Origin: Cheiracanthium punctorium
Taxonomy: Eukaryota; Arthropoda; Arachnida; Araneae; Cheiracanthiidae
DNA: 64,000 nucleotides
Reading direction: 5' to 3'
Assembly (NCBI GenBank): GCA_038373885.1
Contig: JAWZYV010012533.1
Coordinates: forward strand, 162,267-226,266
Position numbers and translations under genes: made by a program. The notes under the pieces were generated by a model that was not told the origin of the DNA, ran no database searches, and saw nothing but the letters and a program-made list of their open reading frames with translations. Positions 57,126 through 64,000 of the stretch are shown here, piece after piece. How positions within the stretch are numbered: position 1 is the first letter of the stretch; every line of letters begins with the position of its first letter.

Positions 57126-57330
57126 CTTACGCATTATCCCGGCGGTCATTCCCGCCAAACTATTTTTTCGTCAAACGTGCTGGCAAACTGTTGCCAATCG
57201 TATTCCGAACCATCAAAAATTTCATGTGTCCGGTATTTATCATGGCGAAAAATCGCTCGTCTTGGCGGACAGCCGGGATAATACGAAACCTATAACGAAT
57301 CCCGTGTATTACGTTAATTAGTATTTTCCA
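57126..57330 (+). repeat. Probable LTR part following the BEL/Pao coding end
   Basis: CTATTTTTTCGTCAAACGTG through TCGCTCGTCTTGGCGGACAG and CCGGGATAATACG matches 49845-49985 at high identity. Its place directly after the pol C-terminus suggests a 3' LTR; its boundaries are not resolved. Confidence 0.5.
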
Positions 57331-57761
57331 CCTTGTGGCGACTTTTTAATTTCCCACGATTTTAAGAAATGTAAGTTTCTTTTCAAAGTTCAAAAATCTT
57401 AGTGCTCAAAAATCGCCAAGAGTAGCTCCCGCAAAAAACAAAATACTTTGAATTTTTATAGTAGTAAATTTTTAAATCAAAGCCTATTAACCTAACTCCT
57501 TTTTAAACTTATGGCGTCAAAAGGGCATCATTCTCAGTCGCGATATTTAACATGAATTCATGAGAGCAGGAGGAAGAAAAATAACTCGGCTGTTCGAGCC
57601 TCGTCAGGGGGAGATCCCCCTGAACCCCCCTAAGTTTTTAGTTTCATTATTGCCATATTAAAACGATATTAATTGACTTTGTCATTTTATCGCTCATCTT
57701 CCGCGTATTTCGCCCGGTAATCCTATGTCGAAATTTTTAAGAGTGTAACCTATTTATAGAA

Positions 57762-57955
57762 AAATACATGTGAAGTCTATTCTACAGCTTACGAAATATT
57801 GTAACAATAGATTAAAGCTGTTGTGAACTAATAGTATTTAAATATCTGTAAAAAATACATGTAAAGCATATTCTACAGCTTACGATATATTGTAACAATA
57901 GATTAAAGCTGTTGTGAACTAATAGTATTTAAATACATGTAAAATTATGTCGCTT
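57762..57955. repeat. Tandem duplication, about 98-bp unit
   Basis: AATACATGT-AAG and TATTCTACAGCTTACGA-AT followed by TTGTAACAATAGATTAAAGC occur twice. Confidence 0.8.
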
Positions 57956-58017
57956 TTTTATGTCGCATTTTTGGGACACATTTTTCAATAAAGGGTCTTA
58001 AGAGATAAAATGACGTC

Positions 58018-58690
58018 ATAAAAAAAAGTAAGAAAAATTTGAAACACTTTCAGATTTTAAATATGCATTAAAGTGCTATATATTAAAAGCGTATTATAAT
58101 TTATGTGTCGTCCCTAGTTTTCTTCCTTATTCCTTTAAGTTGGAAAAAGTATCATTATTCATGAGTGTGCCGTATTTTTCTTCCTTGTTCCACAAAGCAC
58201 ATCTTTCGAATCGAAATCTATCTTAAAATCGTCTACTAAAACTATTTTACAGTCTTCGCCAAGTATATTCCAACTATACTTCACTATTTTAAATATTGTT
58301 TCGAATGTACATCTTAATCCATGACTGTGCCGTATTTGTCTTTCTTGGGTTGATTCCTATTTTAACGCCCGACTCTCGCCAAGGTGACGATAATTCAACA
58401 TATGCAGTTACCACGATGATTTTTTTTGTATTTATGTGGCAATCCTAATTTAGAATTAAAATGGCAATTTGGAACAACATGTAAATATAGCAATCCGTAA
58501 CATTTTTATTTATTTTGGGCTGCCAATTAACGTAGTTTTAATAATTGTCTTCAAATTCCTTAACTGCTGCGTTTATCGCGTTATTATAATCTAATTTGTG
58601 CAAATTTGTTCACTTTAGTTTTCTAGTTCTTTTGGGAGAGTTGAAACTTGTGCACAATTCCTAGAGACCCATGACTGCAAAGCTCGCCAA
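58018..58690 (+). repeat. Dispersed direct repeat, copy 1 (about 0.67 kb)
   Basis: Aligns in the same orientation with 62560-63205 from GAAACACTTTCAGA through CGTCCCTA, CATTATTCATGAGTGTGCCG, GTTGATT and CAATTTGGAACAACATGTAA to TTTTGGGAGAGTTGAAACTTG. Non-coding. Confidence 0.8.
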
Positions 58691-58769
58691 AGTGCGGGGA
58701 TTTTTTAGGTTCATTAAGGGTGGGGGCGTTAAAATAGGAACTCTTTCATCATATATTCTTTCTCTATAT

Positions 58770-59260
58770 CAACTCTTTCTTGTATTATAAAACCCATCTT
58801 TGGAATCGGAATACATCTTAAAATCGCCTGCTAAAACAGTTTTAAAATCTTCGCCAGGTATATTCGAACTATAGGCATTTTCCAACTATATCGCGTAGAC
58901 ATTTTATATACTGTTTGGAATGGGCATCATAATGCATGAGTGAACGGTGTTTTCCTTCCTTGTTCCATAAAATTCTTCTTCGGAATAGGAATCTATTAAA
59001 ATCGCCTACTAAAACTGTTTAACAATTTTCGCCAGGCATTGTCAAACTACACTTCACCTTTATAAATATCATTTGGAAAGTGTATCATAATGTATGCGTG
59101 TACCGCATTTGTCTTCTCTGTTCTATAAAACACTTCTTCGGGATTAAAATCTATACTAAAATCGCCTGCTAAAACTATTTTAGAATAATCGGCGTTTTTT
59201 AACTATACTCAAAATATATTTATGATAAATTGTCGCGTTTTGGCACCAAATTTAGCGATC
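58770..59260. repeat. Further 165-bp units of the same family
   Basis: Three units of TTCCTTGTTCCATAAAA and AAAATCGCCT-CTAAAAC followed by TTCGCCAGG, as at 52860-53340. Confidence 0.65.
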
Positions 59261-61026
59261 AATTATGAAATATTGCAATCTAGAAGTTTCTTGTTTCGCT
59301 AGTAACAAGCTAGTAATATTTTCGCTAGTAATTATTCGCTAGTAATATTTTGTCAAAGCTTGATAACCTAATTAGGATTTCTAATGCATTTTTAAACGAG
59401 TGGCATCAAAATGATGTCATTTCATTTATGATACACCACTATGTTTACAGTTATGTCTATTGTCAGTATATAGATGTCACGTGATCACTATTATACACAA
59501 TCGGAAACTGGAAACGCTTTCTGAAGGTGAAAATTATCAAAAAGTCGAAAAAAAAACGACGAAAAAAAAAAAAAAAAAAGTCGTGGAACGATTGAGTTTT
59601 CAGAATTTTAAAGTTGATTACGGACTGTTCTATGTCGTTTTACGTATCTGAACAAAATTTCAAGAGGGTCAGTCGAACGGTATGGGAGGAGTTCCGTATA
59701 AACAAACTTTCACATTTATGCAATCGATTGGATTGCTTTCATTCTACAAAATATTTTATTGTATGTTCAAAGATGCTTTATTAAATGGCTTTGGGTTTGT
59801 AGGGAGCAGGGGCGTAGCCAGGGGGGGGGGGGGATATCGGGATATATACCTTGGCCCTTGGCAACGAAACTGAAGTCATTCTTGAAGTCGAAAGAAACTA
59901 AGACCATTAATCAGTGGCGCAGAGAGGGAGGGGAGCAAGGGGGAAATCCCCAGGGCCTCACCTTGTGAAGGGGCCCCGCTTTTGTTGTTTATATGTAATA
60001 CTTAATTGTGTGTTATCAATTTTGTAAAAAAAAAAAAGTCTAAATACAGATAATGTCCCCGGAAGTTTCAAATTAATTTTTGAGCGCAATTTCAAAAACC
60101 AGATAGAGCATAATCCACCAACTTGACAAAAACGAGGAGTGTTAGTGATTGAGTCTTCTTTTTCAAGAAAAGTAGACTTTGACGGTGTTATTCAACGGTT
60201 TGCCATGACTAAACCGAGAAAAGATTTATTTAACAAGAAATCTTTTTTAGGTTTGCCATGAGTAAACCTAGAAAAGGTTTATTTAACCAAAATATCTTTT
60301 TTATTTATTTATTTTTTGAGACACATCTTTAGTGTCTCAAACTTTCTCTGAGACTCTGAAAGACTTGAGAAATTTTGAACTTTCCACTTTTTTGGATTCC
60401 CGAAATTTTTTTGGCTGCCTGCTTGAATGGAAGTATGAATCAAAATATTAATTTTTTTCAATATTGAGGAAACATGCCATGCAAAAATGTTGTTAACGTT
60501 CCAAATACAGTTTCTCTATGGAGGTGATGGGGGGTGACGAAACCTTCAAAACAAAATGTTGGTATTTTTTAGAGCATGGATGTTTATTAAGGTATAATGC
60601 TTTTCAATTAATAATTTTAATTCTATTACTTATTCCCCAATTACTATTAATTCAAAGTTTCTTTAAATGATTAATAATTTTAATAAGGAATAAAAAATTC
60701 ATGCAGTACGACATAAAAGGGTTTCTGGATAGCAAAGATTTTATCCCCGGGACCCCGACTTGGCTCTCTGCCACTAATCACATCGGTTCCAGTTTTTGCA
60801 CGAAAACTAGCGGCACGAATCGATAAGTATACGAATACGCCTAATAGTATGGGCAACACTTGCATCCATAGGCTAACAGGATTGAACCCGAAACCAAAAT
60901 GCTCGCACAGCCAACATCAGCGACAGATACTCAGACCCATGCAGCCGTGAGGCCCAATACGTAAACGGTTAATAATTTTAAATAGAAATTCTATCAGAAT
61001 TTTTTACTTGCGCATTGAACATGAGA
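59261..61026. other. Non-coding region with repeat fragments
   Basis: Includes CGCTAGTAAT tandem words (59295-59350), an (A)18 run near 59562-59579, hAT-type ends CAGGGGCGTAGCCAG at 59807 and CAGTGGCGCAGAGAG at 59913 without clear partners, and a 60-bp tandem duplication (TTTGCCATGA-TAAACC, 60200-60300). No gene is seen. Confidence 0.45.
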
Positions 61027-61257
61027 TAAGGGAGCGTACCCATATTACGTGACCATTTAGAGAGGGGAGGGAGGTCTTCAAAATACTATGCTCAGTCACA
61101 GGATCGGGGACTTAGATTTTTGTTATGCGCCATATTCGAATATGGGTAGAAAAAGCGCGACATTTCTCTCGGCAAAATCGACTACATAACAAAAATCTAA
61201 CTATCTAAGCCTCCCCTTCCCCCTAAACGGGTCACGTAGTATGGGTACGTTCCCTAA
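61027..61257. mobile_element. MITE with 45-bp TIRs
   Basis: AGGGAGCGTACCCATATTAC then GTGACC on the left pairs with the inverted right end AGGGAACGTACCCATACTAC. An inner inverted pair, TTAGATTTTTGTTATG, lies about 45-100 bp in. No duplication could be assigned. Confidence 0.75.
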
Positions 61258-62559
61258 AGGGAAAGAAAATATGATAAAATTAAAACATAGTTTTAGAATT
61301 ACTAGTCACGAAAAATCATTGTTGGAAAAAGACAATTAGCACAAGCCCAGTAACCTTAATATTTTCTCTATTAAGATGACTATGAAGATCAAAGGATCTT
61401 TCAATACTAAATGTAAAATGATTAAAAAATATTTATGTTCTTTCTAATTAAAGTAAACAAATAAATAAACAGAGAATATTTTCGTAGAAAGGTCAGTTTG
61501 TATTCGATTTCTTATCTTTTTAAACTGTGAAAGAAAAATCAAAACGTCCTTCATTTGTACATTCTGTTTGATCTAGATATTGGATAACATTACGGCTGAG
61601 ATAGTATATTAAAATATTCTGTCAAAAGTATTCACAGACTTTTTAGGCCAAATTTTTATAAAAAGTTATTTTTAAATAACTTAAAATATAACTTAAGTAA
61701 CTAATTATAGTTTGTCGTTTACCATACTGTTTTTTGCACGGAAAAAATGCCTTGTTGATTCAACAAAAATATTTTTTTGAAATAGAGACAACCGAAATTT
61801 TGTTGAATCAACAAAACATTTTTTTTCAGTGTGGGAATGTGGCATGTAAATTCCGTTGAAGAACACATTTTGAAATAGGTATGTGGGTGGGAAAGACTCT
61901 CAAACTGTGCAGTCAAATGTCGGTTTTTACCTGTTTATTTAAAAATTTTGTCAACTGTGTTTGTTTCATTTTGTCAAATCTACCTAGAACAAAAACGGTA
62001 TCATAGTTCTCTATTTCAAAATCTTTCAACTAAGTTTGTAATTTTATCAAATCTACTAGTTTTTAGTTGAAAGTAAAGAAAGATTTACAAATTCTCCAAC
62101 TGGTTTTAAGTTCTTTCTAATCTACCACAATCTAATAAATAAAAACGAAAATTTGTTTGTTTGTGCGTTAGTTTGTTTGCCTGTATCACATGCAAATCCA
62201 AACCGTTTGACCAATTCGCTTGAAATTTTACTAAAATATGTAAAAAAGTACAAGGCAAATTTTGGTCAACTTTAAAAATCTCAGAATCCACCCGTTCCCC
62301 AATTTTTAAGCGATTTTTCGTAATTTTACCCTCTGTAAGCTCTCCCGATATCCAAATTTCTAAGATAGTGAGTCATGTGACGAACCATCTACATATGAAA
62401 GTTAGCTATCGTAAGTGAGTTCTACGTCTTTTTCATGTCAAGAATTTAAACTGCATTAGAAACGGCACATAAATTCTGTTATGAGACTTTGAGATGAAAA
62501 TTGCGCCACGAGCGTAATAATAAGCTTCCGTGGTATCCGAAAGTTTAGAAAATTAAAAA
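61258..62559. other. Non-coding region
   Basis: 62140-62450 is an interspersed repeat (GTTTGTTTGTGCGTTAGTTTG head) related to 42170-42300. A small inverted pair TTGTTGATTCAACAAAA is at 61752-61820. No gene is seen. Confidence 0.45.
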
Positions 62560-63205
62560 AAGGAAGAAAAGAAAAAGGAAGAAAATCTGAAACACTTTCA
62601 GAATTTAAATACGCACTAATAAAGTGCTATATATTAAAAGCGTATCATAATTTTTGTATCGTCCCTATTTTTCTTTCTTATTCCATTAATTTGGAGAGTG
62701 TATCATTATTCATGAGTGTGCCGTATTATTCTTCCTTGTTTCATAAAACCCATCTTTGGAATCGAAGTCTATTTTAAAATCGCCTACTAAAACTATTTTA
62801 CAATCTTCGCCAAGTATATTACAACTACACTTCACCATTTTAAATATTGTTTCGAATGCGCATCATAATCCATGAGTGTGCCGTGTTTGTCTTTCTGGGG
62901 TTGATTTCTAATTTAACGCCCCAACTCTCTCCAAGGTGGTGATAATTAAACATGTCTAGTATCAATGTCGATTTTTTGTATTTTTGGGGCAATCATAATT
63001 TAGAATTAACATGGCGATTTGGAACAACATGTAATTACAGCATTACGTTACATTTTTATTTATTTTGGGTTGCCAATAAATGTAGTTTTAATAATTAAGT
63101 GTCTTTAAATTCCTTAACTGGTGCGTTCATCGCTAATTTGTTCACTTTAGTTTTCATCTAGTTCTTTTGGGAGCGTTGAAACTTGTGCATAACTTCTAGA
63201 GATGG
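62560..63205 (+). repeat. Dispersed direct repeat, copy 2
   Basis: Partner of 58018-58690; roughly 85 percent similar by eye. Confidence 0.8.
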
Positions 63206-64000
63206 GGAAAAGCGTTATTTTCAAAGAACAGTTGTTCACTGTTCTCGTTCTTTTTTAAAGAACAGTTCTTTTTCCTGTTTTTTTGAGAACAGGTTTTTTG
63301 ATTTATCATAGCTTAATTATGACTATTTTATTCAATTTAAAAATGAAAATATACGTCCTTTTTAACATGTATTATGCTTTAATACAATTGTAAAATGTTT
63401 AAAAAAAACTTTGCAACCAATACACTGGCTTTCTTTAATCAAGTATATTAACAGTAATTTTTGGTAAAAATATTTTAATTATATTAACGTTCTATAATAT
63501 AGTGTTAAATATGCACATATTTGTAAAATCAAATTTTTTTTCTGATGCTTTTTATTAATTTTTGTTATCTTTACTCATAGCATGTATGTAAAAAGATATG
63601 GAAAAACTTCAATTCTAGAGAGAATAGAGAATTATTTAGGCCAGGCCTAATTTTCGATTACTTACCGGGGTGATACAATATTACTTACGTGAGTAAACAG
63701 TATTTGATTCTGAAAGCTCCTAAAATGACCCAATATTAATAACTGTTTCTTTTGATTAGACTATATTGCACAAAGCTTTGGAAGTAGCGGAATCAATAAC
63801 TTTAAAATACGTCGAAATAAAATATATTTTTTCTATCCATGAGGAAAAACTATCCAAACATAAGCATAACTAAGAGTTGTACCAGTAACAGCGCGAAGGA
63901 AGGATCTGTTTCAACTAATCCTTGAACTATCTGATACAATATGCCACGTGACTGCATGCCCTTTTGTTTTTCCTTCTTCAGCACTACTACAGTAAAAGAG
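63199..64000. other. Possible start of a hAT-like element running off the window
   Basis: TAGAGATGGGGAAAAGCG followed by repeated AAGAACAGTT and GTTCTCGTTCTTT words looks like a hAT-type terminus with subterminal repeats. No opposite end is visible before 64000 and no coding frame is present. Confidence 0.35.

Noticed and set aside
56935..57321. 128-codon frame as an intact gene
   Set aside because: Only its parts match a BEL/Pao C-terminus, in two frames; the last third is non-coding LTR-like sequence.
59913..60774. hAT element between CAGTGGCGCAGAG and CTCTCTGCCACTA
   Set aside because: The ends are similar in inverted order but the flanks give no 8-bp duplication; may be two unrelated MITE fragments.

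Overview
This is a eukaryotic, AT-rich, intergenic stretch made almost entirely of transposable elements and repeats. Spliced coding exons, tRNA-derived SINEs, hAT, piggyBac, pogo/Tigger, P-element, BEL/Pao and Polinton-type signatures, and a low density of host genes, fit an arthropod. I suspect an arachnid such as a spider from the repeat style, but the sequence alone does not prove it.

The most striking object is 214-13812. It is a 13.6-kb, nearly perfect palindrome with arms of about 6.78 kb around a centre of 48 bp, bounded by a perfect 6-bp target-site duplication (GGCATC) and by termini that begin AGTAG. A 6-bp duplication and a 5'-AG terminus are Polinton/Maverick hallmarks, yet I see no polymerase, integrase, protease, ATPase or capsid reading frame. 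Each arm instead carries one intact 506-codon gene, the two copies convergent and identical in protein. Its N-terminal half resembles the AlkB/ALKBH2 2-oxoglutarate oxygenase fold with most catalytic residues lost. It also has a nuclear-localisation-like basic patch and ends in CVIM, a CaaX prenylation-type motif. This is my candidate for an undescribed system.

From 13.8 to 20.7 kb are non-coding elements: a TIR element, a 4.6-kb composite built of inverted tandem arrays, and a satellite-like array. That array is split by a P element (20737-25153) with matching TIRs and an 8-9-bp duplication. Its THAP-P transposase is complete apart from two single-base frameshifts, and a smaller TIR element is nested behind the gene. 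A foldback element and pogo/Tigger remnants follow, to 29.3 kb.

From 30.8 to 45.1 kb the window is a stack of hAT elements (31613-34068 with two SINEs inside; 37779-41648 with nested insertions), piggyBac MITEs, a 75-bp minisatellite with a 66-bp perfect hairpin, and a probable solo LTR. The only likely host gene is on the minus strand: two 5' exons at 49615-48416 encoding a complete THAP zinc finger with consensus splice sites; later exons were not found.

The rest contains degenerate BEL/Pao retroelement fragments (49.8-50.4 kb and 55.1-57.3 kb, the latter split by a 1.65-kb element with a 3-bp duplication), a nested inverted repeat at 51.5-52.9 kb, hAT MITEs, and a repeat family present as a direct pair at 58.0 and 62.6 kb. 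No rRNA, functional tRNA or CRISPR array was seen.
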